A DNA stretch of 64,000 bases from Pseudomonas sp. JUb42 (GCF_024807945.1 NZ_JANUFD010000006.1:186001-250000); one strand, 5' to 3'. Positions 28,872 through 37,869 are shown, counted from the first letter of the stretch. Notes: generated by a model from the letters alone, not told the origin. Made by a program: numbers and translations.

Positions 28872-29768
28872 TTACTGCGCAGCCACCGCCCCTTCCTTGA
28901 ACATCGCCGCAAACTTGGCCTTGTTGGCTGCGTAGTACTCGGCCACCACCTTGTCTGCCGAGCTGTCACGCGCCTGTGCCATCAGCTTTTCCAGATCAGC
29001 CTGGGGAATGGCGTAATGGCTGAAGAACCGGGCCACTTCCGGATGCTGGGCGCTGAAGCCTTTGCGGGCCACGGCGTGGATCTGCTCTACACCACCAAAC
29101 ATATGCTTGGGATCATCGAGGTAGCGCAGCGACCACTTGGAGAACATCCAGTGCGGGCTCCAGGCGTTGATCAACGACCATTTATCGCGTTTGTTATTAC
29201 GATCCAGCTCGCTCAACATACCGCTTTCCGAAGACGCGACCATCTTATAACCGTCGAGTTTGTAAGCTTCGATGGCCTTGAGCGTCAGCTTGTACTGACC
29301 GTTGCCTACTTCCGAGGTCAGAATCTTGCCTTCGAACTTTTTCTTCACTTCCGGTTTGTTCAGGTCTTCAACGCTGGCCACTTCACTGACCGGAATCGAG
29401 GTCGGAACGGCCATGCCGATACGCCCTTCATAGAGCACGCCGAGGTCTTCGAGCTTGTCCTTGTACTTGTCCCAGAATGCCTGGTGAGTGCTAGGCAGCC
29501 AGACCATCGGAATCAGGTCGATGTTGCCGTTGGCCATGGCCTGGAACTGAATGCCGATATCGGCCATGACCAGTTTTACCGGCTGCTTGAGCTGATCCTC
29601 AATAGCGATATTGGCCAACTTGACGGCGATTTCGGTGTCGGACCAGTTGACCCAGCCAATCTTGATGGGCTCCTGCTCGGCGGCCTGTGCAAACAGGCTG
29701 CCAGTGGCCAGCGTGACCCCGGCGAACAAGCCGAAAAGCATTTTCTTATACGGTGAATAAGCAACCAT
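28872..29768 (-). CDS. Betaine-type ABC transporter substrate-binding protein (OpuAC/ProX-like)
   Basis: A 298-residue periplasmic protein with signal peptide (hydrophobic MLFGLFAGVTLATGSLFAQA, cleavage after AQA). It belongs to the OpuAC family that binds glycine betaine, proline betaine, carnitine or choline through an aromatic box; candidate aromatics are in IGWVNWSDTE, PMVWLPS and NAWSPHWMF. No permease or ATPase gene is adjacent; the ProW/ProV-like pair lies at 38.1-40.2 kb. Pseudomonads commonly have several orphan betaine binding proteins sharing one CbcWV core, so this layout is normal. GGGGAGA precedes the ATG. A small palindrome AAGCGATAACGCTT lies upstream at 29812-29825. Confidence 0.9.
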   Translation of the reverse strand: MVAYSPYKKMLFGLFAGVTLATGSLFAQAAEQEPIKIGWVNWSDTEIAVKLANIAIEDQLKQPVKLVMADIGIQFQAMANGNIDLIPMVWLPSTHQAFWDKYKDKLEDLGVLYEGRIGMAVPTSIPVSEVASVEDLNKPEVKKKFEGKILTSEVGNGQYKLTLKAIEAYKLDGYKMVASSESGMLSELDRNNKRDKWSLINAWSPHWMFSKWSLRYLDDPKHMFGGVEQIHAVARKGFSAQHPEVARFFSHYAIPQADLEKLMAQARDSSADKVVAEYYAANKAKFAAMFKEGAVAAQ

Positions 29769-29895
29769 TGTGCATCTCCCCTATCAATTTATGGATATGG
29801 CTTGGCAGTTCAAGCGATAACGCTTTCTTGTTATTAACAGTAGAGCCTTATCAAGCACTCTTATCTGGACAGACTCAGGTTCAGTAAAACGGTCA

Positions 29896-31545
29896 TTACA
29901 TATTCGGGTAATTCGGCCCTCCTCCGCCTTCCGGCGCCACCCAGTTAATGTTTTGCGTCGGATCCTTGATATCGCAGGTTTTACAATGAATGCAGTTTTG
30001 CGCATTGATCTGTAACGAGGGCTCGCCGTCCAGGTGAACGATCTCATAGACCCCCGCCGGGCAATAACGCTGGGCGGGCTCATCATAAAGTTTCAGATTG
30101 GTGTGTATGGGAATGGCGGTCGACGTCAACTTCAGGTGGATCGGCTGATTTTCATCATGGGCGGTATTGCTGATAAATACCGATGACAATCGATCAAAAC
30201 TGATAATGCCATCCGGTTTCGGGTAATTGCGTGGTCGCACTTGGGCCGCGAACTTGAGTCGGTCGTGGTCCCGGGCCAGATCGCGCAGGACAAAGGGCGT
30301 GCGCGCCGACAAATACTTCTGCTCGATATAGTTGAAGGCCCCGCCCAGTAGCGCGCCGAACTTGTGTACGGCCGGGCCGAAATTGCGGCTCTGGCGCAAT
30401 TCCTCGCCGAGCCAGCTGTCCGCAAAGGCCTGCTCGTAGCCGCCCAATGCCTGGACCGGATCGGCGTCGGCGCTGATCGCCTCGAATATCGATTGCGCCG
30501 CGAGCATGCCCGACTTCATTGCCGTATGGCTGCCCTTGATCTTGGCGAAATTCAGTGTGCCGGCGTCGCACCCCACCAGCACGCCGCCGGGGAAGATCAT
30601 TTTCGGCAACGAGTTATATCCCCCCTTGGCAATGGCCCGGGCGCCGTAACTGGTGCGCTTGCCGCCTTGCAGATAGCGCTTGATCAGCGGGTGATGCTTG
30701 TAGCGCTGGAATTCTTCGAAGGGCGACAAGTGCGGGTCTTCGTAACTGAGATCGACGATCAGCCCCACCGCTACCTGGCCGTCGGCGATATGGTAGAGAA
30801 ACGAGCCGCCGGGATTGTGATCATCCAGGGGCCAGCCGGTGGTGTGCACCACCAGGCCTTCTTCGTGCAGGGCCGGATCGACCTGCCAGATTTCCTTGAT
30901 GCCAATGGCGTAGTGCTGCGGATCGGCATCCTCGTCCAGGGCAAAGGCCTTGATCAGGCGCTTGCCCAGGTGACCGCGACAGCCCTCGGCGAACACCGTA
31001 TAACGACCGCGCAGCTCCATACCCGGCGTATATACGTCCGGTCTCGGCTCGCCATCGCGGCCGACGCCCATATCGCCGGTGACGATGCCCCGAACCACGC
31101 CGTCTTCGATAATCAGCTCACTGGCAGCAAAACCCGGATAAATCTCCACGCCCAGAGCCTCGGCCTGCTCGGCCAGCCAGCGGCACAGATTGCCCAGGGA
31201 AATGATGTAATTGCCCTGATTGTGCAGCGTCTGCGGAGCAGCCCACTGAGGGATCTTGCGCCCGCTTTCGCCATCGCTGAGCCAATAGATATCGTCGCGC
31301 AGCACCTGGGTATGCAGCGGTGCCCCGAGGGTTTGCCAGTCCGGAAACAGCTCATCCAGGGCGCGGGTTTCAAATACCGCACCCGAGACGATGTGCGCAC
31401 CGATTTCCGAGCCTTTCTCCACCAGACACACCGAAAGCTCGCGGCCCTCAGCGTTGGCCAGCTGCTTCAAGCGGCATGCGCTGGACAGCCCGGCCGGGCC
31501 ACCGCCGACAATGACGACATCGAATTCCATCTGCTCGCGTTGCAC
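29896..31545 (-). CDS. Electron-transfer-flavoprotein:ubiquinone oxidoreductase (ETF-QO)
   Basis: A 549-residue membrane-associated flavoprotein that passes electrons from reduced ETF to ubiquinone. The FAD motif is VVIVGGGPAGLSSACRL at the start. The 4Fe-4S segment near the C-terminus is NCIHCKTCDIKDPTQNINW, with the first cluster Cys in RYCPAGVYE. The GTG at 31545 is chosen: GGAG stands about eight bases before it and the resulting start QREQMEFD parallels the start of known ETF-QO proteins (MEREYMEFD). It lies downstream of etfBA, 150 bases away across a REPIN. This is probably a second ETF-QO dedicated to the amine cluster, given its company; a housekeeping copy is expected elsewhere. Confidence 0.92.
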   Translation of the reverse strand: MQREQMEFDVVIVGGGPAGLSSACRLKQLANAEGRELSVCLVEKGSEIGAHIVSGAVFETRALDELFPDWQTLGAPLHTQVLRDDIYWLSDGESGRKIPQWAAPQTLHNQGNYIISLGNLCRWLAEQAEALGVEIYPGFAASELIIEDGVVRGIVTGDMGVGRDGEPRPDVYTPGMELRGRYTVFAEGCRGHLGKRLIKAFALDEDADPQHYAIGIKEIWQVDPALHEEGLVVHTTGWPLDDHNPGGSFLYHIADGQVAVGLIVDLSYEDPHLSPFEEFQRYKHHPLIKRYLQGGKRTSYGARAIAKGGYNSLPKMIFPGGVLVGCDAGTLNFAKIKGSHTAMKSGMLAAQSIFEAISADADPVQALGGYEQAFADSWLGEELRQSRNFGPAVHKFGALLGGAFNYIEQKYLSARTPFVLRDLARDHDRLKFAAQVRPRNYPKPDGIISFDRLSSVFISNTAHDENQPIHLKLTSTAIPIHTNLKLYDEPAQRYCPAGVYEIVHLDGEPSLQINAQNCIHCKTCDIKDPTQNINWVAPEGGGGPNYPNM

Positions 31546-31587
31546 TTATCTATCTCCGGCAGAACGTTGGGTATTGGCAGGTTAAGG

Positions 31588-31674
31588 GTGGGAGCGAATT
31601 CATTCGCGAATGTGATCTGACCATCACCACAATGTTGAAGGGGCCTGCGCCTTCGCGGATGAATCCGCTCCCAC
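31588..31674. repeat. REPIN-type inverted repeat between etfA and the ETF-QO gene
   Basis: The left arm GTGGGAGCGAATTCATTCGC begins at 31588. The right arm with GGATGAATCCGCTCCCAC ends at 31674. The two arms belong to two slightly different versions of the family. Confidence 0.8.
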
Positions 31675-31695
31675 ACCTGTGTTTGATCCTGACGA

Positions 31696-32619
31696 TCACA
31701 ATGCCAACTCCAACGCCGGTAACGCCTCAAACAGATCCGCCACCAGCATGTAATCCGCCACCTGGGCGATGGGTGCTTCGGCGTCCTGGTTGATCGCGAC
31801 TATGACTTTCGATCCACTCATCCCGGCCAGATGCTGGATAGCACCGCTGATGCCCACGGCGATATACAGCTGCGGGGCGACGATCTTGCCGGTCTGGCCG
31901 ACTTGCAGATCGTTGGCGGCAAACCCCGCATCCACTGCCGCTCGGGAAGCGCCCACGGCGGCGCCGAGCTTGTCGGCGACCCGCTCGATCAAGGCGAAGT
32001 TGTCCTTGTTCTGCATGCCACGCCCGCCGGACACCACCACCCGGGCGTTGGCCAGGTCGGGACGTGCGCTGACGCTGATGCGCTCAGCGACAAAACGCAC
32101 GTTGGCCGCAGCCTGTGCGCCATCGAATGCGACAACCTCACAAGGCTGCGCAGCCGGACCCGCCGGGCTGAAAGCCGAGGCGCGAGTTGTGAATATCTTG
32201 ATTGCGTCGAGGGACTGCACCCTGGCGATGGCATTGCCGGCATAGATCGGCCGCAGAAAGGTGTCGGCGCTGACGATCTCCGTCACATCGGAAAGCATGC
32301 CCACATCCAGGCTGGCGGCGACCCCGGGCAGGACGCTGCGGCCAAGGCTGCTGGCGTCGGCCAGCACATGGCTGTAGCCCTTGCTCACTAGATCACTAAT
32401 CAGCGGGATCAGGTTATCGGCCAGTGCGTGCGCGGTCTGGCACAGCAATACCCGGCTGACGCCCGTCGTCAGTGCCGCCTGTTCGGCCCCAGCAACATCC
32501 GCCCCGGTAATCAGCAGCACATCGATGTCCTGAGCGAGGGACGCAGCTGCGGCAATGGCACACAGGCTGCCAGTCTTGAGCGTACCATTGGCCTGCTCGG
32601 CGATAACCAGAGTACGCAT
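31696..32619 (-). CDS. etfA: Electron transfer flavoprotein alpha subunit
   Basis: A 307-residue FAD-binding subunit. The C-terminal FAD domain is clear (VVSGGRGMQNKDNFALIER, AVGASRAAVDAGF, QVGQTGKIVAPQLYIAVGIS and AINQDAEAPIAQVADY). It would accept electrons from the flavoenzyme encoded divergently at 33558 and hand them to the ETF-QO. Its ATG overlaps the etfB stop by one base (TGATG), so the subunits are translated together; GGGGG precedes it. Confidence 0.93.
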   Translation of the reverse strand: MRTLVIAEQANGTLKTGSLCAIAAAASLAQDIDVLLITGADVAGAEQAALTTGVSRVLLCQTAHALADNLIPLISDLVSKGYSHVLADASSLGRSVLPGVAASLDVGMLSDVTEIVSADTFLRPIYAGNAIARVQSLDAIKIFTTRASAFSPAGPAAQPCEVVAFDGAQAAANVRFVAERISVSARPDLANARVVVSGGRGMQNKDNFALIERVADKLGAAVGASRAAVDAGFAANDLQVGQTGKIVAPQLYIAVGISGAIQHLAGMSGSKVIVAINQDAEAPIAQVADYMLVADLFEALPALELAL

Positions 32620-33368
32620 CAGATAACCCCCGCGACGTTTTTCAGTTTGTCGACCAGTTCCGGCACCGAACCCACGGTAATACCGGCCTTGCGCACCACC
32701 GGCGGCAGTACTTCAAGCAGGCGGCTGTGCACCCTGGCGGTGACCCCGAGGCTCTCGGCGGGCACCACGGTCAGCGGCTTTTTCTTGGCTTTCATGATGT
32801 TGGGCAGCGAGGCATAGCGCGGTTCATTGAGGCGCAGATCGCAGGTGACGATCGCCGGGGCCTTGAGTGCCAGGGTCTGGGCACCGTCATCCACTTCCCG
32901 TTCGACGCGCCATTCGCCATCAGCAAAGCCAAGCGCCGAGGCGTACGTGGCTTGGCCCATGCCGGTCAGTTGCGCAACCATCTGCCCGGTCTGATTGTTT
33001 TCCTGATCAATGGCCTGTTTGCCGAACAACACCAGATCGGGTTTTTCGCTGTCGATGATTTTCGCCAGGTACTTGGCCACATTGAGCGGCTCAAGCACGC
33101 CGGTGGTTTCCACCAGTGTCGCCCGATCGGCACCCAGCGCCAGGGCGGTACGCAGTTGCTCTTGAACCACTGCCGCGCCCACCGAAACCACTACCACTTC
33201 CGTGGCCAGACCTTGCTCCTTCAGGCGCACGGCCTCTTCGACGGCGATTTCGCAGAACGGGTTCAAGGCCATCTTCACCCCGTTCAACTCGACATCCGCG
33301 CCATCTGCCCTGACCCGAACCTTGACGTTCGGGTCGATGGCACGTTTCACCGCAACGAGCACTTTCAT
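32619..33368 (-). CDS. etfB: Electron transfer flavoprotein beta subunit
   Basis: A 249-residue subunit that binds AMP and pairs with EtfA; start MKVLVAVKRAIDPNVKVRV and the NPFCEIAVEEAVRLKEQG segment are typical. The family recognition-loop segment with Leu for docking to dehydrogenases is present in the C-terminal third. AGGGGG precedes the ATG. It is divergent from the DgcA-like gene across 189 bases that hold two copies of TGTACA. Confidence 0.93.
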   Translation of the reverse strand: MKVLVAVKRAIDPNVKVRVRADGADVELNGVKMALNPFCEIAVEEAVRLKEQGLATEVVVVSVGAAVVQEQLRTALALGADRATLVETTGVLEPLNVAKYLAKIIDSEKPDLVLFGKQAIDQENNQTGQMVAQLTGMGQATYASALGFADGEWRVEREVDDGAQTLALKAPAIVTCDLRLNEPRYASLPNIMKAKKKPLTVVPAESLGVTARVHSRLLEVLPPVVRKAGITVGSVPELVDKLKNVAGVI

Positions 33369-33462
33369 GGTTACCCCCTGTTGTCTCGACAGCCAGAGAA
33401 CGCTCGGTCCCTGTTGCCAGTTCGGCCGATCTTAGCGAGGCATTCAGGGCCAGGCAAGCGAA

Positions 33463-33500
33463 ATGTACACCTACGTCACAGTGATTGACACAAATGTACA
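33463..33500. promoter_or_regulatory. Repeated ATGTACA motif between etfB and the DgcA-like gene
   Basis: AAATGTACA occurs at 33461-33469 and again at 33492-33500, in the same direction with centres 31 bp apart. The first copy continues as ATGTACACCT, and the same ten bases recur at 36831-36840 in front of the TetR and LysR genes. TGTACA is itself palindromic. A shared regulator, most simply the TetR at 36070, is suggested. Confidence 0.55.
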
Positions 33501-33557
33501 GTTCGCATACTTTCGCGTCAAACCAAGCCTGATGTTCCCTTCAAGGAGCGCAACACC

Positions 33558-35594
33558 ATGTCCAGCGATCCGCTGCTGCAGCCCTATAAGATCAAGAACC
33601 TGACCCTGCGTAACCGCATCATGACCACCTCCCACGAGCCGGCTTACCCGGTCGATGGCATGCCCAAGGCGCTGTATCGCGCTTATCACGTCGAACGTGC
33701 CAAGGCCGGCGTGGCCCTGACCATGACCGCCGGTTCCGCTGCTGTTTCACGGGACAGCCCGCCGGTATTCAACAACGTGCTGGCGTACAAGGACGAAGTG
33801 GTCAAATGGCTCAAGGATATGACTGACGAGTGCCATGAACACGGCGCCGCAGTGATGATTCAGCTGACTCACCTGGGTCGCCGTACCCGCTGGGACAAGG
33901 CCGACTGGCTGCCGGTGGTCTCGCCGTCGCACCGCCGCGAGGCCTCGCACCGGGCCTTTCCGAAGAAGATGGAAGAGTGGGATATCGAGCGGATCATCAA
34001 GGATTACGTCGATGCCGCCGAACGCATGAAGGCTGCCGGCCTCGATGGCCTGGAACTGCAAGCCTACGGCCACTTGATGGACCAGTTCTGGTCACCGCTG
34101 ACCAATGATCTGGACGGCCCGTACGGCGGCTCCCTGGAAAACCGCATGCGTTTTACCTTCGATATCCTGCGCGGTATCCGCAAGCAGTGCGGCGAAGACT
34201 TCCTGCTCGGCGTGCGCTACACCGGCGACGAAGACCTGCCCGGCGGCTTCGGCGCCCAGGAAGGCATGACCATCTCCCATATGCTCAAGGACAGCGGTCT
34301 GGTCGACTTCCTCAACGTGGTGCGCGGCCATATCGACACCGACGCCGGGCTTACCGATGTGATTCCGATCCAGGGCATGCGCAACTCGCCGCACCTGGAT
34401 TTCGCCGGGGAAATCCGCGCCTCCACCGGTTTCCCGACCTTTCATGCGGCAAAGATTCCCGATGTCGCCACCGCCCGCCACGCCATCGCTTCGGGCAAGG
34501 TGGATATGGTCGGCATGACCCGCGCCCATATGACCGACCCGCATATCGTGCGCAAGATCATCGAAAAGCGTGAAGAAGAAATCCGTCCGTGCGTGGGCGC
34601 CAACTACTGCCTGGACCGCATCTATCAGGGCGGCGCGGCGTACTGCATCCATAACGCCGCCACCGGTCGCGAGACCACCATGCCCCACGAGATCGCCCCG
34701 GCCGCGGTCAAGCGCAAAGTGGTGGTTATCGGCACCGGCCCCGCAGGCCTGGAAGCCGCACGTGTGGCAGCTGAACGCGGCCACAGCGTCACGGTACTGG
34801 AAGCGGCCGATCAGCCCGGCGGGCAGATTCGCCTGACCGCCCTGAGCGAACGTCGTCGCGAGATGATCAGCATCATCGATTGGCGCATGGCCCAGTGCGA
34901 GCGACTGGGAGTGACCTTCCACTTCAATACCTGGGCCGAGGCTGACACCGTGCTGGCCCATGAGCCGGACGTGGTGATCGTCGCCACCGGCGGCCTGCCC
35001 CACACCGAAGTGCTGAGCGCGGGCAATGAGCTGGTGGTATCGAGCTGGGACATCATTTCCGGCGACGTGAAGCCCGGCAAGAACGTGTTGATCTTCGATG
35101 ATGCCGGAGACCATGCCGCCTTGCAGGCGGCCGAAGTCATCGCCAACAGCGGCGCAACTCTGGAAATCGTCACTCCGGACCGGGCTTTCGCCCCCGAGGT
35201 CATGGCGATGAACCTGGTGCCCTATATGCGCAGTCTGCAGGACCTCGACGTGACCTTCACTGTGACCTATCGGGTCGATTCGGTGGAGCGCCGCGACGGC
35301 AAGTTGCTGGTCAACTTCGCCAGTGATTACGGCAAGGTCAGCAAGCAGCGCGTGGTCGATCAAGTGGTGATCAACCACGGCACCCTGCCCCTGGACGAGC
35401 TGTATTTCGACTTGCGCGAGCACTCCAGCAACGGCGGTGCCGTGGAGCAGCACAACCTGATCGCCGGCAAGGTGCAGGGCCTGGTGACTAATCCGCAGGG
35501 GCGCTTCCAGCTGTTCCGTATCGGCGATGCCGTGTCGGCCCGCAACACCCATGCGGCGATCTTCGATGCGCTGCGTTTGCTCAAAGACATTTAA
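33558..35594 (+). CDS. DgcA / trimethylamine-dehydrogenase-like flavoprotein, N-demethylase candidate
   Basis: A 678-residue protein. An OYE-type TIM barrel (about 5-340, FMN) has THLGRR, a GLELQAYGHLMDQFWSPLTN loop and GVRYTGDE. A cysteine segment follows at 345-363, then a Rossmann-type domain from about residue 390 (VVVIGTGPAGLEAA; second site about 515). It matches dimethylglycine dehydrogenase DgcA and N-methylproline demethylases, which remove an N-methyl group as formaldehyde. Trimethylamine dehydrogenase has four Cys at 345, 348, 351 and 364 for a 4Fe-4S cluster; here Cys345, Cys351 and Cys363 are found but 348 is Ala. There is no Cys where trimethylamine dehydrogenase attaches FMN. 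AAGGAG precedes the ATG. Electron acceptor is probably EtfAB. Confidence 0.85.
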   Translation: MSSDPLLQPYKIKNLTLRNRIMTTSHEPAYPVDGMPKALYRAYHVERAKAGVALTMTAGSAAVSRDSPPVFNNVLAYKDEVVKWLKDMTDECHEHGAAVMIQLTHLGRRTRWDKADWLPVVSPSHRREASHRAFPKKMEEWDIERIIKDYVDAAERMKAAGLDGLELQAYGHLMDQFWSPLTNDLDGPYGGSLENRMRFTFDILRGIRKQCGEDFLLGVRYTGDEDLPGGFGAQEGMTISHMLKDSGLVDFLNVVRGHIDTDAGLTDVIPIQGMRNSPHLDFAGEIRASTGFPTFHAAKIPDVATARHAIASGKVDMVGMTRAHMTDPHIVRKIIEKREEEIRPCVGANYCLDRIYQGGAAYCIHNAATGRETTMPHEIAPAAVKRKVVVIGTGPAGLEAARVAAERGHSVTVLEAADQPGGQIRLTALSERRREMISIIDWRMAQCERLGVTFHFNTWAEADTVLAHEPDVVIVATGGLPHTEVLSAGNELVVSSWDIISGDVKPGKNVLIFDDAGDHAALQAAEVIANSGATLEIVTPDRAFAPEVMAMNLVPYMRSLQDLDVTFTVTYRVDSVERRDGKLLVNFASDYGKVSKQRVVDQVVINHGTLPLDELYFDLREHSSNGGAVEQHNLIAGKVQGLVTNPQGRFQLFRIGDAVSARNTHAAIFDALRLLKDI

Positions 35595-35624
35595 ATAACA
35601 ACAACCCAAGCCAAAGGAAAAACC

Positions 35625-36008
35625 ATGTCTGTCTTTACCCATGTCACCGTCGGCACCAATGACCTGAACAAGGCCCGCGCCTTCTATGACATCGTGCTCA
35701 AGCAAATCGGCCTGAATCGCGTCGCCGACCTCGACGACGCCGGCTCCATCTGGGGCGTCGACAAGCCTTCGTTCTTCGTCCTCAAGCCCAACGACGGCAA
35801 GGCGGCCAACGTCGGCAATGGCGTGACCGTCAGCTTTGAAGCGCCAAACCGTGCCGCTGTGCAGGCGTTCCACGAAACCGCACTGGCCAATGGCGGCACC
35901 TGCGCAGGTCTGCCAGGTGGCCGTGGCTGGGCAGAGAATGCCTACGCTGCCTACGCCCGCGACCTGGATGGCAACAAGCTCGCCGTGTACTGCTTCAAGG
36001 CCGAGTAA
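35625..36008 (+). CDS. VOC-superfamily protein (glyoxalase/bleomycin-resistance fold)
   Basis: A 127-residue single-domain VOC protein (THVTVGTNDLNKARAFYDIV at the start, AYARDLDGNKLAVYCFKAE at the end). Potential metal ligands are His6 and Glu127-side residues; the middle ligand is not clear. It is 30 bases downstream of the DgcA-like gene with its own AAGGAAA site, so co-transcribed. Formaldehyde or methylglyoxal handling is a possible role, but the family has many functions and none is assigned. Confidence 0.85.
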   Translation: MSVFTHVTVGTNDLNKARAFYDIVLKQIGLNRVADLDDAGSIWGVDKPSFFVLKPNDGKAANVGNGVTVSFEAPNRAAVQAFHETALANGGTCAGLPGGRGWAENAYAAYARDLDGNKLAVYCFKAE

Positions 36009-36025
36009 GCGCTTGCTCTAGAAAC

Positions 36026-36053
36026 ACAAAGGCCCTCGTCATGAGGGCCTTTG
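36026..36053. terminator. Bidirectional rho-independent terminator
   Basis: ACAAAGGCCCTC at 36026-36037 pairs with GAGGGCCTTTGT at 36042-36053 around a four-base loop, with an A-rich lead and T-rich tail. It serves the VOC gene (plus) and the TetR gene (minus). Confidence 0.88.
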
Positions 36054-36069
36054 TCCATGGGCCGTCAAC

Positions 36070-36774
36070 TCAGCTTTCGACCGGAGCTTCTTCGAACGTA
36101 TCGCTCAAGGCGACGAATTCGCCGGGGGACTTTTCGGCGAAACCGAACTTGCCAAAGAAACGGTCCAGCTCACGGCGTTTCGGCGCCTTGCCGGTGAAGA
36201 TGCTGACGTAATGCGGGATACGCCGGAAGCGCTCAGTAATGTCCTCGGTGGTCTTCATCGAGATATAGCCGATCTGCGTAAGGTAAATGGTCCGCGCCCG
36301 GGCGTCGGCGCCTTCAGGTTCATAGCCAAAGCGACGAAACATCAGTGCCAGGGCACCGATTCGCGCTTCATCGGCGATGGCGATTTCCGCTGCCACTTCG
36401 GCAGACTGCAAGGCCCAGCTGCGCACGGCGAATTCGAATTGGGAATCGAACAGTTCAGGGTTCAACCAGCACTCGAAGACGTTGAGGATCGCCTCGGTGA
36501 TGTTCTCGGCATAGCTGTCGCATTGCTTGACCATGCCGCCACTGTTCTTGTCGCGCCAGCGCGTCAGCAAGGCCGTCAGCAATTGCTCCCGATCCTCGAA
36601 GAACCAATAAAAGCTGGTACGGGACAGGTTGAGGCGCTTGGCCAGGGGCATAACCCGCACCGCATCCACACCGGATTCCTTCAAGGCATCGTAAGCGGCT
36701 TCAAGCCAGCCCTCGGGCGAGCCCCGCCAGCCGGAATCCTGGGTTTTACTGCGTGCCTTGCCTGTTTGCGACAT
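36070..36774 (-). CDS. TetR-family transcriptional regulator
   Basis: A 234-residue regulator. The helix-turn-helix lies at about residues 22-68 (DAVRVMPLAKRLNLSRTSFYWFFEDREQLL); the ligand domain follows. It is convergent with the VOC gene and divergent from a LysR gene, with an ATGTACA inverted repeat at 36831-36848 in front of it. The same motif stands before the DgcA-like gene and etfB, so this protein is the best candidate regulator for them. Ligand unknown. Confidence 0.9.
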   Translation of the reverse strand: MSQTGKARSKTQDSGWRGSPEGWLEAAYDALKESGVDAVRVMPLAKRLNLSRTSFYWFFEDREQLLTALLTRWRDKNSGGMVKQCDSYAENITEAILNVFECWLNPELFDSQFEFAVRSWALQSAEVAAEIAIADEARIGALALMFRRFGYEPEGADARARTIYLTQIGYISMKTTEDITERFRRIPHYVSIFTGKAPKRRELDRFFGKFGFAEKSPGEFVALSDTFEEAPVES

Positions 36775-36830
36775 CCGCGACTCACCTTGGTCAAATATCC
36801 GTTAATTTACTGTACGCTCATGACCTTTTG

Positions 36831-36848
36831 ATGTACACCTTTGTACAT
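36831..36848. promoter_or_regulatory. ATGTACA inverted repeat, likely TetR operator
   Basis: ATGTACA at 36831-36837 and its complement TGTACAT at 36842-36848 are separated by four bases, an 18-bp perfect inverted repeat. It lies 57 bases before the TetR start and 22 bases before the LysR start. The left half with the next three bases is identical to 33463-33472. Confidence 0.7.
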
Positions 36849-36869
36849 TCGCACGACACAGGGTCATCT

Positions 36870-37769
36870 ATGAAAATCCAGCCGTTACCGCCGCTCAATA
36901 GCCTGGTGGCCTTTGAAGCGTCTGCGCGGCATTTGAGCTTTACCGCGGCGGCACGGGAACTGAATGTCACCCAGGGTGCGATCAGCCGGCAGATCCGCCT
37001 GCTCGAAGAATACCTGGGTGAAAGCCTGTTCGTGCGCAACACCCGGGAAGTCAACCTGAGCCATATCGGCAGCGGCTATTTCGAGACCGTACAAGGGTTA
37101 CTCAAGCAACTGGCCACGGCAACCGGCGAGATACGCCGCTGGCAAGGCGCAAGGCAGATCACCCTGATGACCAGTTCGGCCCTTGCCGCGCTCTGGCTAC
37201 TGCCCAGGGTCGGCGACTTCCAGCGTTTATATGAAGATGTCGACCTGCGCATCATCGCCCATGATCAGGTCAAGGATCCATCCCGTCTGGATTGCGACCT
37301 GGCATTGTATTACTGCAGCACCCCGCCGAAAAACATGATTGTCACGCCGCTGTTCCCCGAAGAAGTGTTTCCGGTGTGCAGCCCGGCCTACCTGGCCAAG
37401 CACCCGCACCTGGAGGATATCGAGCAACTGGCGGCCGCCACCTGGCTGACCCTCGACGACCCGCAACGGGACTGGATTGGCTGGCAGCAGTGGTTCGAAT
37501 ACCAGGATCTGGCACCGCGCACACCGCGGCATCGGGTCAATATCAATAACTACTCGATGCTGATCCAGTCGGCCTTGAGCGGCCAGGGTATTGCCCTGGC
37601 CTGGTCCAACCTGATCGGCGACCACCTGCAGACGGGGGCACTGGTGCGGCCCGTCGGCCAGGTTCTACGCACCGAAGCGCAGTTCTGCCTGCTGGAACGG
37701 CCGGGGATGGCGGGCAATCATTCGCTGGTGCGGTATTTCCGCGAGTGGTTGTTGCAGCAGGTGCCTTGA
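36870..37769 (+). CDS. LysR-family regulator (GcvA type)
   Basis: A 299-residue LysR regulator. The winged helix-turn-helix begins PLPPLNSLVAFEASARHLSF and continues TAAARELNVTQGAISRQI, the GcvA/AmpR-like form; the sensor domain includes VFPVCSPAYLA. The ATG at 36870 is the usual start of this subfamily; the longer reading covers the promoter and is rejected. It is divergent from the TetR gene and upstream of the ProW/ProV genes. It may control transport or demethylation genes; its target is not known. Confidence 0.9.
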   Translation: MKIQPLPPLNSLVAFEASARHLSFTAAARELNVTQGAISRQIRLLEEYLGESLFVRNTREVNLSHIGSGYFETVQGLLKQLATATGEIRRWQGARQITLMTSSALAALWLLPRVGDFQRLYEDVDLRIIAHDQVKDPSRLDCDLALYYCSTPPKNMIVTPLFPEEVFPVCSPAYLAKHPHLEDIEQLAAATWLTLDDPQRDWIGWQQWFEYQDLAPRTPRHRVNINNYSMLIQSALSGQGIALAWSNLIGDHLQTGALVRPVGQVLRTEAQFCLLERPGMAGNHSLVRYFREWLLQQVP

Positions 37770-37778
37770 TACGCCTTT

Positions 37779-37869
37779 GTGGGAGCGAATTCATTCGCGA
37801 AAACGTCGTTCCAGGTGTAATAGATGGTTCAAGCTTACCGACCTCATTCGCGGATAAATCCGCTCCCAC
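37779..37869. repeat. REPIN-type inverted repeat
   Basis: The left arm GTGGGAGCGAATTCATTCGC starts at 37779; the right arm with CGGATAAATCCGCTCCCAC ends at 37869. It takes up the first part of the 355-base gap 37770-38124. The rest of that gap is A+T-rich and must hold the promoter for the ProW/ProV pair; no operator was recognised in it. Confidence 0.8.

Noticed and set aside
30364..31620. 418-residue open frame on the plus strand
   Set aside because: Antisense shadow of the ETF-QO gene; no recognisable domain.
34092..35873. 593-residue open frame on the minus strand
   Set aside because: Antisense shadow of the DgcA-like gene, which has clear motifs and a ribosome site.
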